In this document: positions 1-9,972 of the stretch, one piece after another
Layout: every line of letters begins with the position of its first letter
Numbering within the stretch: position 1 is the stretch's first letter
NCBI RefSeq assembly: GCF_000513115.1
Contig: NZ_BAUU01000015.1
Span: 48,506-112,505 of the forward strand
DNA: 64,000 nt
From: Halalkalibacter hemicellulosilyticusJCM 9152
Lineage (GTDB): Bacteria > Bacillota > Bacilli > Bacillales > Bacillaceae_D
Reading direction: 5' to 3'
Translations under genes and position numbers: made by a program
Notes under the pieces: generated by a model
Told to the model about the DNA's origin: nothing
The model's database searches: none
Seen by the model: only the letters and a program-made list of their open reading frames with translations

Positions 1-438
1 CCCGTATTCGCCAATCGCTTTACAAACAGCTTCATCTTCTTCTTGGATAAGCTTTGCCTCATTTAGTATGAGTTGCTTTGCCTCTGTTACAGAGCTTACT
101 GATTTAGTAACGTTAACAACTCGTCTAATAGCCCAAAATAAATTGACAGCAGTAGGTCTTGCTGACTCTAAGTAAGTGGCCTGTTCTTGGAGTGAAGTTA
201 AATAAGTCTGAAAATCATCTCCTTCAAATGCTTGAGACCATAAACATAACCCATAGGCAGCAGATATACCAATGGCTGGAGCACCTCTTACTTTTAATTC
301 AAAGATAGCATCCCAAATATCTTGTATCGTTGTTAATGTTAAAAATACGGTTTGCTGTGGTAATAGTCGTTGGTCCAGAAGTTTAACATGATTGTTCTTC
401 CATTCAACTGAACGAATCGGTTCTACTGCTTTTGTCAT
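1..438 (-). CDS. mtnA: Methylthioribose-1-phosphate isomerase, N-terminal part (runs off window)
   Basis: Reading leftward from ATG at 438, the frame is open to the window edge (about 146 residues) and matches the N-terminal half of MtnA, with the conserved stretch VRGAPAIGISAAYG. The enzyme isomerises 5-methylthioribose-1-phosphate to methylthioribulose-1-phosphate in methionine salvage. Its ATG overlaps the stop of mtnK in an ATGA, so the two are translationally coupled and share the SAM-riboswitch leader. The C-terminus lies outside the window. Confidence 0.93.
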   Translation of the reverse strand, partial: MTKAVEPIRSVEWKNNHVKLLDQRLLPQQTVFLTLTTIQDIWDAIFELKVRGAPAIGISAAYGLCLWSQAFEGDDFQTYLTSLQEQATYLESARPTAVNLFWAIRRVVNVTKSVSSVTEAKQLILNEAKLIQEEDEAVCKAIGEYG

Positions 439-1646
439 TGTGTCACAACCTTCTTTAGTTCATTAATGGATGTTATTTGTGAGCGGTTTTGAATAAGTAA
501 TTTACCCAGTGTAATTGCAGTACGCTTAACGTTTAAGCGTAATTCCTCATTTTCAATCGCTTCAACGTCTTCGACACCAGCTAATCCAATCATGCGACGA
601 ATCATTTTACATCCAGCAAAGCCAAGAGTATCTTGAAAGATTTGATTAAGAACATCATCTAAGTAACCATCTACTTTCATAAATGAATCTTGAGCATTGT
701 CTTGCCATAGGGCACCGAATTCCACATCAAATACATTCCATGTTTCTGTTAATACACTTAGTAAATAGTCTTGATATTCGTTTCTTGCCTGCTCATCCTC
801 AATATGACCTTCTTGAGAGAGATAGTTTAGTAGAATATTAGCAATAAAGGCACCGATATCAAAGCCGATTGGGCCGAAGTAGGCAAATTCGGGATCAATG
901 ACAACTGTTTCTTCTGCCGAAGCAAATATACTACCAGTATGTAGGTCCCCGTGGATGAGCGCTTCTCCTTTTGTTAAGAATAGGTGTTTCAAAGAAGCAA
1001 CTTCTCTTTTTAATGATTTATCTGACCAAAGTGTTGTTTCGACAAACTCTCTTAATTTGCTCGGAATATTATTTGTGTCATGATCAAAGAATGGGTCTGT
1101 AAATACAAGATCTTCTGTAATTTTACAAAGCTCAGGGTTGTTGAATTTTAACGTCAATTTCTTTTTCTCTTGTTGATTCATCCCAAAATCAGAATGGTAA
1201 AATAACGTATGCGCTAAAAAAGTCCCGATATCTCGCGCGAGACGAGGATAAACATTCCCCTCAATTAATCCTTTTCGTACTATTTGTAAATGAGATAAGT
1301 CATCCATGACCGTAACAGCCAATGTATGATCAGAATGATAAACACGAGGCGTAAACTCTGGTACCACTTCATAGGCGTGTTTCAATGCTTCGCTTTCGAT
1401 ACGAGCACGATCAAGCGTTAATGGCCAGCTAGAACCGACAACCTTTGCGTACGGTAAGGCTTGCTTCAATATAATTGATTTATTCGTATTTTTATTTTGA
1501 ATGCGAAAAACGAGGTTGAGATTGCCATCTCCAATTTCCTCAGCTTCTAATAAATCACTTTGTTCAAATAGCCCGATTTGTTTACTATAGTCTACTGCAG
1601 TTTCAATTGTAAAAGGTTCGTATTTAACAGTATCTATTGTCATCAT
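435..1646 (-). CDS. mtnK: 5-methylthioribose kinase
   Basis: About 403 residues with the aminoglycoside/choline-kinase fold. Visible motifs are IGDGNLNLVF (nucleotide loop, about residue 38), catalytic Asp234 in HGDLHTGS and metal-binding Asp251/Glu253 in DPEFAYFGP. It phosphorylates methylthioribose at C1, the step before MtnA. GGGAGG lies just upstream of a double ATG (1646 and 1643); either may be used, and a TTG at 1670 is less likely because it precedes the Shine-Dalgarno. It is the first gene of mtnKA, with the SAM-I riboswitch and terminator directly upstream. High similarity to B. subtilis MtnK by recall. Confidence 0.95.
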   Translation of the reverse strand: MMTIDTVKYEPFTIETAVDYSKQIGLFEQSDLLEAEEIGDGNLNLVFRIQNKNTNKSIILKQALPYAKVVGSSWPLTLDRARIESEALKHAYEVVPEFTPRVYHSDHTLAVTVMDDLSHLQIVRKGLIEGNVYPRLARDIGTFLAHTLFYHSDFGMNQQEKKKLTLKFNNPELCKITEDLVFTDPFFDHDTNNIPSKLREFVETTLWSDKSLKREVASLKHLFLTKGEALIHGDLHTGSIFASAEETVVIDPEFAYFGPIGFDIGAFIANILLNYLSQEGHIEDEQARNEYQDYLLSVLTETWNVFDVEFGALWQDNAQDSFMKVDGYLDDVLNQIFQDTLGFAGCKMIRRMIGLAGVEDVEAIENEELRLNVKRTAITLGKLLIQNRSQITSINELKKVVTQ

Positions 1647-1673
1647 CTTTCCTCCCTTTCGCTCTATCAAATG

Positions 1674-1702
1674 AAAAATCCTCTTGATTGATCAAGAGGA
1701 TT
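1674..1702 (-). terminator. Riboswitch expression-platform terminator
   Basis: A 12-bp perfect stem with a 2-nt loop (1677-1688 / 1691-1702), followed on the minus strand by a run of T. It sits between the SAM aptamer and mtnK, where S-box leaders place the switchable terminator. Confidence 0.85.
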
Positions 1703-1720
1703 GAAACAGTACTGTTCGTT

Positions 1721-1828
1721 CCTCTCATCTTTCAGAATGGTTTCATTCTGTTGGAAGTAGCACCTTTGCGTAATGCAGGTTGCCGGGCGTCATCGGTCCA
1801 AATCCCTCAGCCTTCTCATGATAAGAGT
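1721..1828 (-). promoter_or_regulatory. SAM-I (S-box) riboswitch aptamer
   Basis: On the minus strand the leader carries the S-box signature: a 5' P1 strand near 1821-1828, GAGGGA followed by GACCGATGA and CCCGGCAACC, the AAAGGTGCTACTTCCAACAG P3/J region, and a closing GATGAGAG strand at 1722-1729. With high SAM it should expose the downstream terminator and shut off mtnKA. This matches Rfam SAM-I from memory. Confidence 0.93.
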
Positions 1829-1856
1829 GTTATTCATCGCCATTTAATATACGGTC

Positions 1857-1886
1857 ATGTTACACTTTTTCAATATAGTTTGTCAA
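1857..1886 (-). promoter_or_regulatory. Sigma-A promoter of mtnKA
   Basis: TTGACA at 1886-1881 and TAACAT at 1862-1857 on the minus strand, spacer 18 nt, placing the start just ahead of the SAM aptamer. Confidence 0.6.
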
Positions 1887-1912
1887 TTCAGATTGTTTGA
1901 AAAGTAAAAAGA

Positions 1913-1941
1913 TTGACGAAAAAATAGAATACTGTCATAAT
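1913..1941 (+). promoter_or_regulatory. Sigma-A promoter of mtnWXBD
   Basis: TTGACG at 1913-1918, 17-nt spacer, CATAAT at 1936-1941. It is divergent from the mtnKA promoter, with the two -35 boxes 26 nt apart. The leader before mtnW is only about 45 nt and has no room for a riboswitch. Confidence 0.6.
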
Positions 1942-1992
1942 TTTTAATTAATGAACGAATACATAACTGTTGATATATAGGTGGTGGCAAAT

Positions 1993-3180
1993 ATGGGTGA
2001 GGTACTAGCAACCTACCTAATAGATGGAACAACGAATATTGAAAAAAAAGCCGATTCGATTGCTGTTGGATTAACGGTTGGATCATGGACAAACCTTCCT
2101 TCAGTCGAGCAAGAACAATTAAAAAAGCATAAAGGGCGAGTTGTTAATACAGAAATCTTAGCTGGAAAATCAGTCATAACGATTGGATATCCAAGTTTGA
2201 ATTTCACGAATGATATTCCGGCCATTTTGACAACTGTATTTGGAAAGCTCTCTTTGGATGGTAAAGTGAAGTTAGTGGATCTTTCCTTTAGTGAAGACTT
2301 AAAGAAAGTATATCCTGGACCAAAAGTTGGGATAGAAGGTCTACGAAAACTTTTAGGAGCTTATGATCGTCCATTGTTGATGAGCATTTTCAAAGGGGTA
2401 ATCGGCCGAGATCTATCTTCTTTGAAGGAACAAATGAAAGGTCAAGCACTTGGTGGTGTCGATATCGTCAAAGACGATGAAATCTTGTTTGAAAATGAAC
2501 TGACACCTTTAACTAACCGCATAAGAGTGTGCAAAGAAGCACTTAAGGAAAGTGAAGAAGAGACAGGGAAAAGAACACTATATGCAGCCAATATTACAGG
2601 CCGTACGTTTCAGTTGAAGGAGCAAGCAAAGCGGGCTGTAGATGCAGGAGCAGATTTGCTCCTATTCAATGTATTCTTATATGGATTAGACGTGCTACAA
2701 GAATTATCAGAGGACCCGGACATTCCGCTGCCTATTATGGCACATCCTGCATTTTCAGGTGCGATGATTTCATCAGCTGATTATGGTCTATCTCCTTCTC
2801 TTCTTCTTGGAAAGCTTTCGCGCATGGCAGGTGCGGATCTTGTCTTATTCCCATCGCCTTATGGATCAGTCGAGATGGCCAAGGAGGAAACGATTAAGAT
2901 TGCTCGTGAATTAACCGCTAAAGATCTGTATCATCGGGCCTTTCCAGTGCCTTCTGCTGGTATTCACCCTGGTCTAACACCGAAGTTATACGAAGACTTT
3001 GGAATCGATAGTGTGATTAATGCTGGCGGAGGAATTCATGGTCACCCTGGAGGTGCACCTGCAGGTGGAAAAGCATTCCACCAAGCAATTGATGCGGTTA
3101 TGCAAGGTCAATCTTTAAAGGATGCCGCCCAGCATTCTGTAGAACTCCGCCAAGCAATTGAGCTTTGGGGAGGAGCGTAA
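1993..3180 (+). CDS. mtnW: 2,3-diketo-5-methylthiopentyl-1-phosphate enolase (RuBisCO-like)
   Basis: 395 residues of the RuBisCO-like protein family. The KDDE motif is present: Lys160 is the presumed carbamylated lysine, with Asp162 and Glu163 as Mg ligands. GRT and [12 protein letters not shown] phosphate-binding loops follow. It enolises diketo-methylthiopentyl phosphate in methionine salvage. ATG 1993 is chosen because AGGTGG lies 7 nt upstream and the protein then begins MGEVLATYL, like B. subtilis MtnW; the earlier GTG at 1981 would put the Shine-Dalgarno inside the gene. First gene of mtnWXBD. Confidence 0.95.
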   Translation: MGEVLATYLIDGTTNIEKKADSIAVGLTVGSWTNLPSVEQEQLKKHKGRVVNTEILAGKSVITIGYPSLNFTNDIPAILTTVFGKLSLDGKVKLVDLSFSEDLKKVYPGPKVGIEGLRKLLGAYDRPLLMSIFKGVIGRDLSSLKEQMKGQALGGVDIVKDDEILFENELTPLTNRIRVCKEALKESEEETGKRTLYAANITGRTFQLKEQAKRAVDAGADLLLFNVFLYGLDVLQELSEDPDIPLPIMAHPAFSGAMISSADYGLSPSLLLGKLSRMAGADLVLFPSPYGSVEMAKEETIKIARELTAKDLYHRAFPVPSAGIHPGLTPKLYEDFGIDSVINAGGGIHGHPGGAPAGGKAFHQAIDAVMQGQSLKDAAQHSVELRQAIELWGGA

Positions 3181-3185
3181 GAAGA

Positions 3186-3833
3186 ATGAAGCCTGTTATA
3201 TTTTGTGATTTTGATGGAACGATTACAACGAACGATAATATTATTGCGATTATGAAGGAATTTGCGCCTCCTGAGTGGAATGAAATCAAGGATCAAATTT
3301 TAGAAGAAAAAATCTCAATTCAGCAAGGTGTCGGGCAGCTCTTCCGCTTGTTGCCATCTTCTTCGAAACAACAGTTGATCGATTTTATTTTAGCTGATGC
3401 TAGAATTCGCGAAGGCTTTGACGATTTTGTCACGTATACAAAGGAACAAGGAATAGAATTGATCATTGTAAGTGGTGGAATTGACTTCTTTGTTGAACCT
3501 TTATTAAAAGCGTATAAATTACCTGTTTATTGTAATTCGGCAAGCTTTGCTGAGGAGACGATCAAAATTGAATGGCCCCATGAATGTGACGCTTTTTGTG
3601 AAAATGATTGCGGTTGCTGCAAGCCTTCTATTATCCGTAAGGAAGCAAAAGGTAGAGATATTATTGTCATTGGTGATTCAATTACGGATTTACAAGCAGC
3701 CAAACAAGCTGATTTTGTTTTAGCACGAGATTTATTATTAGAAAAATGTCAACAATTGAATCTGAAACATGCGCCATTTGTCACGTTTCATGATTGTATT
3801 GAAGTCTTGAACGAAAGGGGGCTTGAGGCTTGA
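3186..3833 (+). CDS. mtnX: 2-hydroxy-3-keto-5-methylthiopentenyl-1-phosphate phosphatase
   Basis: 215 residues, HAD superfamily type IB. The nucleophile motif is DFDGT (Asp8, Asp10), followed by SGG and GDSITD motifs, plus the Cys-rich [10 protein letters not shown] segment typical of MtnX. It dephosphorylates the enol product of MtnW to the acireductone. ATG 3186 follows mtnW by 5 nt. GGGGAGGAG lies inside the mtnW terminus about 11 nt upstream, so expression is coupled. The stop overlaps the mtnB start by 4 nt. Confidence 0.94.
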   Translation: MKPVIFCDFDGTITTNDNIIAIMKEFAPPEWNEIKDQILEEKISIQQGVGQLFRLLPSSSKQQLIDFILADARIREGFDDFVTYTKEQGIELIIVSGGIDFFVEPLLKAYKLPVYCNSASFAEETIKIEWPHECDAFCENDCGCCKPSIIRKEAKGRDIIVIGDSITDLQAAKQADFVLARDLLLEKCQQLNLKHAPFVTFHDCIEVLNERGLEA

Positions 3834-4468
3834 TTTTGCAATGGAATGAACTTGCAAGTATTAAAAGAGAACTAGCAGAAAGAGATTGGTTTCCAGGAAC
3901 TAGTGGAAATTTATCAATTAAAGTACAGGATGATCCACTTCAATGTTTAGTAACGGTAAGTGGAAAGGATAAGTACAAAGAAACGCTTGAGGATTTTGTT
4001 CTAGTTAACGAAGATGGACAGCCATTAACGGATGAAGGTAAGCCGTCGGCTGAAACGGTCATTCATTTAGAAGTGTATAAAAAGACGGATGCTGGTTGCA
4101 GTTTGCACGTACATACGCTAGATAATAACTTAATATCTGATCTCTATTTTGAACAAGGATTTATTACTTTCAAAGGAGTCGAGCTTATTAAAGCATTTGG
4201 TATTTGGGAGGAAGATGGTCAATTAACGATCCCTATCGTTGAAAATTACGCTGACCTTCCTACGTTGGGCAAGGCTATTAGTCATGTGATTGAACCCGAC
4301 ACAAAGGCCGTCCTAATTCGTAATCATGGTATTACTGTGTGGGGGCGTAATGCGTTTGAGGCCAAGCGTCATTTAGAGGCTTGTGAATTTTTATTTTCAT
4401 ATCAAATGAAGTTGCTTCATGCAAAAGCAGCAAATTTAAAGGAGGTTATTAAAAATGGCAGTTATTAA
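3830..4468 (+). CDS. mtnB: Methylthioribulose-1-phosphate dehydratase
   Basis: 212 residues, class II aldolase/adducin fold. Metal ligands are visible as HVHT (His93, His95) and the later RNHGITVWG histidine. TSGNLS is the phosphate-binding motif. It dehydrates methylthioribulose-1-phosphate to the diketone used by MtnW. Start is TTG at 3830, in a TTGA overlap with the mtnX stop, with a G-rich Shine-Dalgarno upstream. The 3' end overlaps mtnD by 14 nt. Confidence 0.93.
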   Translation: MILQWNELASIKRELAERDWFPGTSGNLSIKVQDDPLQCLVTVSGKDKYKETLEDFVLVNEDGQPLTDEGKPSAETVIHLEVYKKTDAGCSLHVHTLDNNLISDLYFEQGFITFKGVELIKAFGIWEEDGQLTIPIVENYADLPTLGKAISHVIEPDTKAVLIRNHGITVWGRNAFEAKRHLEACEFLFSYQMKLLHAKAANLKEVIKNGSY

Positions 4469-4988
4469 AATTCGTAACACGAATGAAGTGATTCAAGGGA
4501 CAGAAGAGGTGAAAGCATTTCTTGAAAGTCAAGAAGTATTGTATGAAAAATGGGATATGTCTAAATTACCAGATCATTTAAAGGAACGCTTTGATTTATC
4601 AGATGAAGATAAGCAGGAAATTTTAAATAGTTTTGATGATGATATTCGCTCATTAGGTGAACGGAGAGGCTATGTGAACTGGGATGTGATTTCATTATCA
4701 GAAAGTACTCCTAATTTAGAGGAGCTTTTGAAAAAGTTTGAGAATGTTCATACTCATACAGATGATGAAGTTCGTGCTATTACAGCAGGGCATGGTATTT
4801 TCATAGTAAAAGGTGAAAATGGATATTTTGACATTGAACTAGAAGCCGGTGATGTGATTTCTGTCCCAGAATATACACCTCACTTTTTCACGTTAATGGA
4901 TGATCGTCAAGTTGTCGCTGTTCGTCTATTTATTGATACTGAAGGATGGGTTGCTCATCCTTATGAAGAAAAAGAATACAAGCTTTAA
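4455..4988 (+). CDS. mtnD: Acireductone dioxygenase (cupin)
   Basis: 177 residues. The ARD metal motif is complete: His99-x-His101-x3-Glu105 and His143 in the second cupin motif. It converts acireductone plus O2 to the 2-keto acid of methionine and formate (Fe form), or to a CO-releasing off-pathway product (Ni form). GGAGG lies 9 nt before ATG 4455. Last gene of mtnWXBD, followed by a strong terminator. Confidence 0.94.
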   Translation: MAVIKIRNTNEVIQGTEEVKAFLESQEVLYEKWDMSKLPDHLKERFDLSDEDKQEILNSFDDDIRSLGERRGYVNWDVISLSESTPNLEELLKKFENVHTHTDDEVRAITAGHGIFIVKGENGYFDIELEAGDVISVPEYTPHFFTLMDDRQVVAVRLFIDTEGWVAHPYEEKEYKL

Positions 4989-5002
4989 AATAAATTAAGT
5001 CG

Positions 5003-5037
5003 AATCGTCAACGATTAAAGGTCGTTGACGATTTTTT
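5003..5037 (+). terminator. Rho-independent terminator of mtnWXBD
   Basis: A 12-bp perfect stem (5003-5014 / 5022-5033), 7-nt loop, then T-rich tail. Confidence 0.9.
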
Positions 5038-5277
5038 GTATAGATCAGCTGTAATAAATGATATGTTTGAAAAATCGTCATATGTTTAATCCATGGATGA
5101 CCATTTATCTGTCAAAAAACATGATCGATCGTTTTTTGAGATCTCTTACGTTGAGGTGTAGGCATGGGGAATGATTTTCTATATGAACAATTAAAAAATT
5201 TGTAGTAATGTAACCTTTATCGATCTTCAATCGTTTTATAATCAAATGATGCTTTCGATGAAGAAGGGAAGATGAAC

Positions 5278-7184
5278 ATGTGTGGTTTTGTTGTTCGAAT
5301 AAGTGAGCAAGCTGAAAAAGGCTCCTATAAAAAGATGATGGAGTGTAATCGCTATATTCATCATCGTGGACCAGATCAGGTCGGTTACTTAAAAGGAGAT
5401 TATATTGAGATGGCGTTTTCAAGATTAAGCATTATTGACGTAGAAGGGGGAAATCAACCACTCACTTATGAGGATCACCGCTATTCAATTGTATTCAATG
5501 GTGAGATCTATAATTATATTGAATTACGTGACGAATTAAAGGAAAAAGGAAAAGAATTTCAAACATCTTCAGATACTGAGGTCATATTAGCTCTTTATAG
5601 TGAGGTTGGTATACAGTTTGTGGAAAAACTAAGAGGTATGTTCGCTTTCGTTATTTGGGATAAGGTTAAGAATCAGGCGATTATTAGCGAGATCGGTTTG
5701 GTATCAAGCCTCTTTATTATCATGAAGATGAAGAGAGCATTATTTTTTCTTCAGAAAAAAAATGCATAACTCAACGAATTCAGGAAGGAAAGCTTAATAA
5801 GCAAGCTCTGCATCATTATTTCTCATTCCAATATGTACCAGAGCCTTATACGATGACTGAATCGATTTTACGTGTAGAGCCTGGCATGGTTGCGATAAAA
5901 GAAATTGGTAAACCTTTGAAAAAAGAATTTTATTGGAAACCTATTTTAACTACGACATATCGAACGGAAGATGTCTGGATAAAAGATATCAAAAATGTTG
6001 TTTGTGATTCAGTTGAGAAGCATATGAGAAGTGATGTAGCAGTAGGTTGTTTTTTATCTGGTGGTATTGACTCTACGATTATCACAACTTTGGCAAGTGA
6101 ACATCACCCTGGTATAAAAGCTTTCTCAATAGGTTTTGAAGAAGATGGTTATAGTGAAGTGGATGTAGCAGAAAAAACAGCAAAGGATCTTGATATTGAA
6201 CATCACGTTTCTTATTTATCAGCCCATTCCTATAAAGAGGAGCTGCCGAAGCTTCTTTGGCATTTAGATGATCCGTTTGCTGATCCTGCTGCTGTACCGT
6301 TATACTTCGTTGCGAAAGAGGCAAGTCAACATGTCAAAGTGGTTCTTTCCGGGGAAGGAGCAGATGAGTTATTTGGAGGATATACGATTTACAGGGAACC
6401 AATTAGCTTATCTCCATTTAACAAGCTCCCACCATCATTGAAGCCAGTATTGGCCAAATTGGCTCACCTTATACCAGAAGGTGTAAAAGGGAAAAGTTGG
6501 ATCGAACGAGGAATTACTCCACTAGAAAATCGTTATATTGGTAATGCGTTTATGTTTAAAGAAACAGAAAAAATGAAATTATTAAAATCATATAACTCAT
6601 TATATACAAATGGTAGGATAACTGATGCTATTTATCAGCAAAGTGTTGGAGAAGATCCGATACAACGAATGCAGCATATTGATTTAATGACTTGGTTACG
6701 TGGTGATATTCTCATGAAGGCTGATAAAATGACGATGGCCCATTCACTGGAATTGAGAGTACCTTTTCTTGATCCCTATGTATTTGAGGTAGCCTCTAAA
6801 TTGCCACCCGAAGCTAAAACAACTAATGGTACAACAAAGTATATGTTACGAAAAGCCTTTGCTGATCGCATTCCTGCACATGTAGTTGCTCGTAGGAAGC
6901 TAGGATTTCCTGTACCTTTACGTGTATGGTTACGAAATGAGTGGTTTGAGTGGGTAGAGGAACTCATTCGAGAAAGTGAGGCATCTTCTTTCCTTAATAA
7001 ATCGTTTGTTCGAGAACTTCTTTATGAACACGCTCGCGAAGAGGCTGATCATAGTCGGAAATTATGGACGGTTATTTGTTTTATCATTTGGCATCAAGTT
7101 TTCATAGAAAAGAAATATGACATTGAAAAATGGATAACAGATATCAAGGATCAAGACAAGCAACCATTTTGTAGTATTGGTTAA
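5278..7184 (+). pseudogene. asnO: Asparagine synthetase (AsnO-like), single frameshift near 5688
   Basis: With one base restored, this reads as a 635-residue glutamine-hydrolysing asparagine synthetase. The N-terminal nucleophile is Cys2 (MCGF), so ATG 5278 rather than 5272 is the real start. The class II amidotransferase motifs RGPD and NGEIYN precede the PP-loop SGGIDST of the C-terminal synthetase domain. It makes Asn from Asp, ATP and Gln. Frame is lost at AGCGAGAT (5686-5693): adding one C gives SRDRFGIKP, which aligns residue for residue with the paralogue at 15355. Closest by recall to B. subtilis AsnO, which is linked to sporulation. Either a sequence error or a recent inactivation. 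Confidence 0.85.
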
Positions 7185-7200
7185 AAAGGAAGGGTAAAAA

Positions 7201-7236
7201 GGTTTCATTCAGTGGCTACTGAATGAAACCTTTTTT
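7201..7236 (+). terminator. Rho-independent terminator after asnO copy 1
   Basis: 13-bp perfect stem (7201-7213 / 7218-7230), GGCT loop and T6. An A-rich 5' flank makes it potentially bidirectional. Confidence 0.92.
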
Positions 7237-7248
7237 ATATAGAAAACA

Positions 7249-7406
7249 CTAAGAAGTTTAATCAAGATGGGTGTAAGTCGAGTCAGAGGTGGCATTGGCT
7301 TCATACGTTACACGTTAATCTGAATGGAAGGGCACTTCAGATTAACTCAAGCTTTGTAATGACTACTTATGACGTAGTTAAGAAAAACTGCTAGGAGGTT
7401 CTCTTA
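7249..7406 (+). repeat. Structured intergenic repeat, copy A
   Basis: About 158 nt starting 13 nt after the asnO terminator. It aligns over its full length with copy B at 11510-11669. Shared parts are AGAAG-NN-TAATCAAG near the start, GGTTC/GGCTTC with ACACG, an 11-bp perfect hairpin (7314-7324 / 7336-7346), then CTTTGTAATGAC exactly 5 nt after the hairpin. Hairpin sequences differ between copies yet both pair, pointing to a selected structure. Family not recognised. Confidence 0.55.
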
Positions 7407-7451
7407 AAATACGTTACGAGTTGAGTTTAGAAATGAAGATTAACAATTCAA

Positions 7452-7482
7452 TGTATGTTCTTAAAATAAATTTATCATACTA
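7452..7482 (+). promoter_or_regulatory. Sigma-G-type promoter of the spoVA operon
   Basis: TGTATG at 7452-7457 and CATACTA at 7476-7482, spacer 18 nt. The -10 is the exact sigma-G consensus, fitting forespore expression of spoVA genes. The start codon lies about 40 nt downstream. Confidence 0.65.
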
Positions 7483-7522
7483 ACATTACTATTTAATTGA
7501 CTAAGGTAAGGGGGAAGTATAT

Positions 7523-7984
7523 GTGCAAACAGAAGAGGAAAAGAAGCAGTATCAAAAAAACATAACATTATACCAGCCCAAAAAGCACGTTTTAAAAAAC
7601 GGATTAAAAGCGTTTATTATAGGTGGTCTCATTTGTATGTTTGGCCAATGGTTGAGTAAGGTTTACATGACTTATTTACCTTTTACAGAAGAAGAGGCAA
7701 TGAGTTCCATGCTGGCGACGTTAATATTGCTAGCTGCACTTGCAACAGGGTTCGGTGTGTATGATCGTTTAGGACAATTTGCCGGTGCAGGCTCACTTGT
7801 TCCAGTTACTGGATTTTCTAATGCAATGACAAGTTCAGCACTTGAGCACAAAAGTGAAGGCCTCGTATTCGGGATTGGAGCAAATATGTTTAAACTAACT
7901 GGTGCCGTTATTGCATTTGGGGTAGTTTCAGCGTATGTGGTTGCCTTAACAAGGTTGTTGGTTTCAATGCTGATTAATTCGTAA
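7523..7984 (+). CDS. spoVAC: Stage V sporulation protein AC
   Basis: 153 residues, integral membrane protein. Several hydrophobic segments follow a charged N-terminus, with the SpoVAC/SpoVAEb signature YDRLGQFAGAGSLVPVTGF near residue 85. SpoVAC is a subunit (mechanosensitive in B. subtilis) of the inner-membrane channel moving dipicolinic acid into and out of spores. GTG start with an AAGGGGGAAG Shine-Dalgarno. First gene here of a spoVA operon that lacks spoVAA and spoVAB; upstream is an intergenic repeat and a sigma-G-like promoter. Confidence 0.93.
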   Translation: MQTEEEKKQYQKNITLYQPKKHVLKNGLKAFIIGGLICMFGQWLSKVYMTYLPFTEEEAMSSMLATLILLAALATGFGVYDRLGQFAGAGSLVPVTGFSNAMTSSALEHKSEGLVFGIGANMFKLTGAVIAFGVVSAYVVALTRLLVSMLINS

Positions 7985-7997
7985 GGGGCGTGTTTAC

Positions 7998-9002
7998 TTG
8001 CAAAGAAAAGGGAAAAATACGTGGTTATTTAATGCTCCTGTTTATGTTCAGTCTACTGGCACTGCAGTAGGCCCCGAAGAAGGGAAAGGACCCATTCAAG
8101 ATAGCTTTGATAAAGTGTATGATAACTTGTATGCCGGTCAAGATAATTGGGAATTAGCTGAAAGACAACTTATGAAAGATGCCGTTCACTATGCTTTGAA
8201 AAAAGCAGAAAAGAAGGAAGAAGATATTGACTACTTTTTAGCAGGAGATTTATTGAATCAAATTGTCACTTCTAATTATATTGCTCGTGAATTAGAGATT
8301 CCTTATTTTGGATTATTTTCAGCGTGTGCAACGGTAGCTGAAGCGGTTTCATTGGGGGCATTATTTGTGGATACTAACCTCGCTGACAGAGTACTAATCG
8401 CTGTCAGTAGTCATAATGCTACGGCTGAGAGACAATTTAGAAACCCTACTGAATTCGGTGGTCAACGTCCTGATACAGCTACCTTTACTGTGACAGGAGC
8501 TGGTGCGATGGTCATCGGTTCAGTTAAAAGCCAAATTCGAATTACGAGTGCGACAGTTGGAGAAGTTGTTGATTTAGGTATGAAAAACCCATACGATTTG
8601 GGGTCCGCTATGGCTCCGGCAGCAGCCAATACTATTCTTAAACATTTTAAGGAAATGAAACGTGATCCATCTTATTACGATGTTATTGTAACAGGTGATT
8701 TATCACGAGTAGGAAGTGGAATATTGTACAGACTATTGGAAGAGGCTAATCTTTCACTAAATAACCATGAAGATTGTGGCATTATGATATTTGATCAAGA
8801 GCAGCCTGTCTTTTCTGGTGGTAGTGGAGCAGCCTGTGCAGCAGTTGTAACGTTTGGTCATTTAATCAGTGAAATGAAACGAGGTGCAATTAGGAAAATG
8901 CTTGTTGTGGCAACAGGTGCATTATTAAGTCCGCTTATGATGCAACAAAGTGAGTCTATACCTTGTATTGCACATGCTGTCTCCTTTGAATGGGAGGATT
9001 GA
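7998..9002 (+). CDS. spoVAD: Stage V sporulation protein AD
   Basis: 334 residues of the SpoVAD family, a thiolase-like fold that binds dipicolinic acid. Conserved stretches include [30 protein letters not shown] and [10 protein letters not shown]. It is the soluble DPA-recognising subunit on the outer face of the spore inner membrane. TTG start at 7998 with AAGGGGCG upstream. It follows spoVAC by 13 nt and is followed at once by spoVAEb. Close to B. subtilis SpoVAD throughout. Confidence 0.95.
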   Translation: MQRKGKNTWLFNAPVYVQSTGTAVGPEEGKGPIQDSFDKVYDNLYAGQDNWELAERQLMKDAVHYALKKAEKKEEDIDYFLAGDLLNQIVTSNYIARELEIPYFGLFSACATVAEAVSLGALFVDTNLADRVLIAVSSHNATAERQFRNPTEFGGQRPDTATFTVTGAGAMVIGSVKSQIRITSATVGEVVDLGMKNPYDLGSAMAPAAANTILKHFKEMKRDPSYYDVIVTGDLSRVGSGILYRLLEEANLSLNNHEDCGIMIFDQEQPVFSGGSGAACAAVVTFGHLISEMKRGAIRKMLVVATGALLSPLMMQQSESIPCIAHAVSFEWED

Positions 9003-9003
9003 A

Positions 9004-9357
9004 ATGTTTGAGTATGTTGCTGCATTTCTTGTCGGTGGAACGATATGTTTTATTGGTCAAATGTTAATGGATATAGGAAAGCTTTCACCAACACACACAT
9101 TGAGTACATTAGTTGTAGCAGGAGCTTTGTTGGATGGCTATCATCTATATGATCGACTAATTGACTTCGCCGGTGCTGGAGCGACAGTACCGATTACTAG
9201 TTTTGGGCATTCACTCGTACATGGAGCTATGTCTGAAGGAGGACGATATGGATTCTTCGGAGTAGGAATGGGCGTTTTTGAAGTAACGTCGGTAGGGATT
9301 TCTTCAACTATTTTATTTAGTTTTTTAGTCGCTCTTTTCTTTAAACCGAAAGGATGA
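9004..9357 (+). CDS. spoVAE: Stage V sporulation protein AEb
   Basis: 117 residues, about four hydrophobic segments. It carries the [20 protein letters not shown] signature shared with SpoVAC, marking them as paralogous membrane subunits of the DPA channel. ATG 9004 directly follows the spoVAD stop, and GGAGG at the spoVAD end supplies the ribosome site. The longer in-frame reading from 8950 would overlap spoVAD and is rejected. Confidence 0.92.
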   Translation: MFEYVAAFLVGGTICFIGQMLMDIGKLSPTHTLSTLVVAGALLDGYHLYDRLIDFAGAGATVPITSFGHSLVHGAMSEGGRYGFFGVGMGVFEVTSVGISSTILFSFLVALFFKPKG

Positions 9358-9972
9358 ATGGACATGGTATTGAAGCGGAAAGTCATCTTTATTACTGATG
9401 GAGATGAAGCAGCTCGCAAAGCGGTTGAGTGTGCAGCTGCAGATTTAGGTGGGCGCTGTATTAGTCGATCAGCAGGAAATCCGAGCACGCTCAATGGTGA
9501 ACAATTGCTTTCCTACATATTTGAAACTTCAGTTGACCCTGTTTTGGTCATGTTTGATGATTGCGGTTATCGAGAATTAGGACCAGGAGAGAAAGCAATG
9601 CAAGTTGTCGCCAAACACCCAAACATTGAAGTCATTGGAGCAATTGCGGTAGCATCATCGACACATTGTTCAGAGTGGACGGACGTAAATGTAAGCATAG
9701 ATCGGTTTGGGGATTTAACAGAGTTCGGTGTAGATAAGGAAGGTCTCCCAGATTTAGAAAAGGGTAGAATAAATGGAGATACCGTATATGTGTTGGATCA
9801 ATTAAATATTCCGATTATTATCGGTATTGGTGATATAGGAAAGATGGCAGGACGTGATTCAGTTGAAAAAGGAGCGCCAATAACAAAGAAAGCAGTAGAG
9901 ATTATTTTAGAACGGAGCGGATATCATGAGTCAAACAAAGGAAAGGCAAACACCGATATCACCCGAAATTAA
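9358..9972 (+). CDS. spoVAEA: Stage V sporulation protein AEa
   Basis: 204 residues, soluble, in the SpoVAEa family (MVLKRKVIFITDGDEAA start; VMFDDCGYRELGPGE; IGAIAVASSTHCSEW; KEGLPD; IGIGDIGKMAGRD). Its role in the SpoVA complex is not settled. It begins right at the spoVAEb stop (ATG 9358, alternative ATG 9364 with better spacing from GGA) and overlaps spoVAF by 47 nt. Confidence 0.9.
   Translation: MDMVLKRKVIFITDGDEAARKAVECAAADLGGRCISRSAGNPSTLNGEQLLSYIFETSVDPVLVMFDDCGYRELGPGEKAMQVVAKHPNIEVIGAIAVASSTHCSEWTDVNVSIDRFGDLTEFGVDKEGLPDLEKGRINGDTVYVLDQLNIPIIIGIGDIGKMAGRDSVEKGAPITKKAVEIILERSGYHESNKGKANTDITRN

Noticed and set aside
898..1083. Forward-strand frame of 61 codons inside mtnK
   Set aside because: Antisense to a clearly coding gene, no family resemblance and no ribosome site.
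9141..9494. 117-codon minus-strand frame across spoVAEb/spoVAEa
   Set aside because: Shadow of two conserved spoVA genes on the opposite strand.
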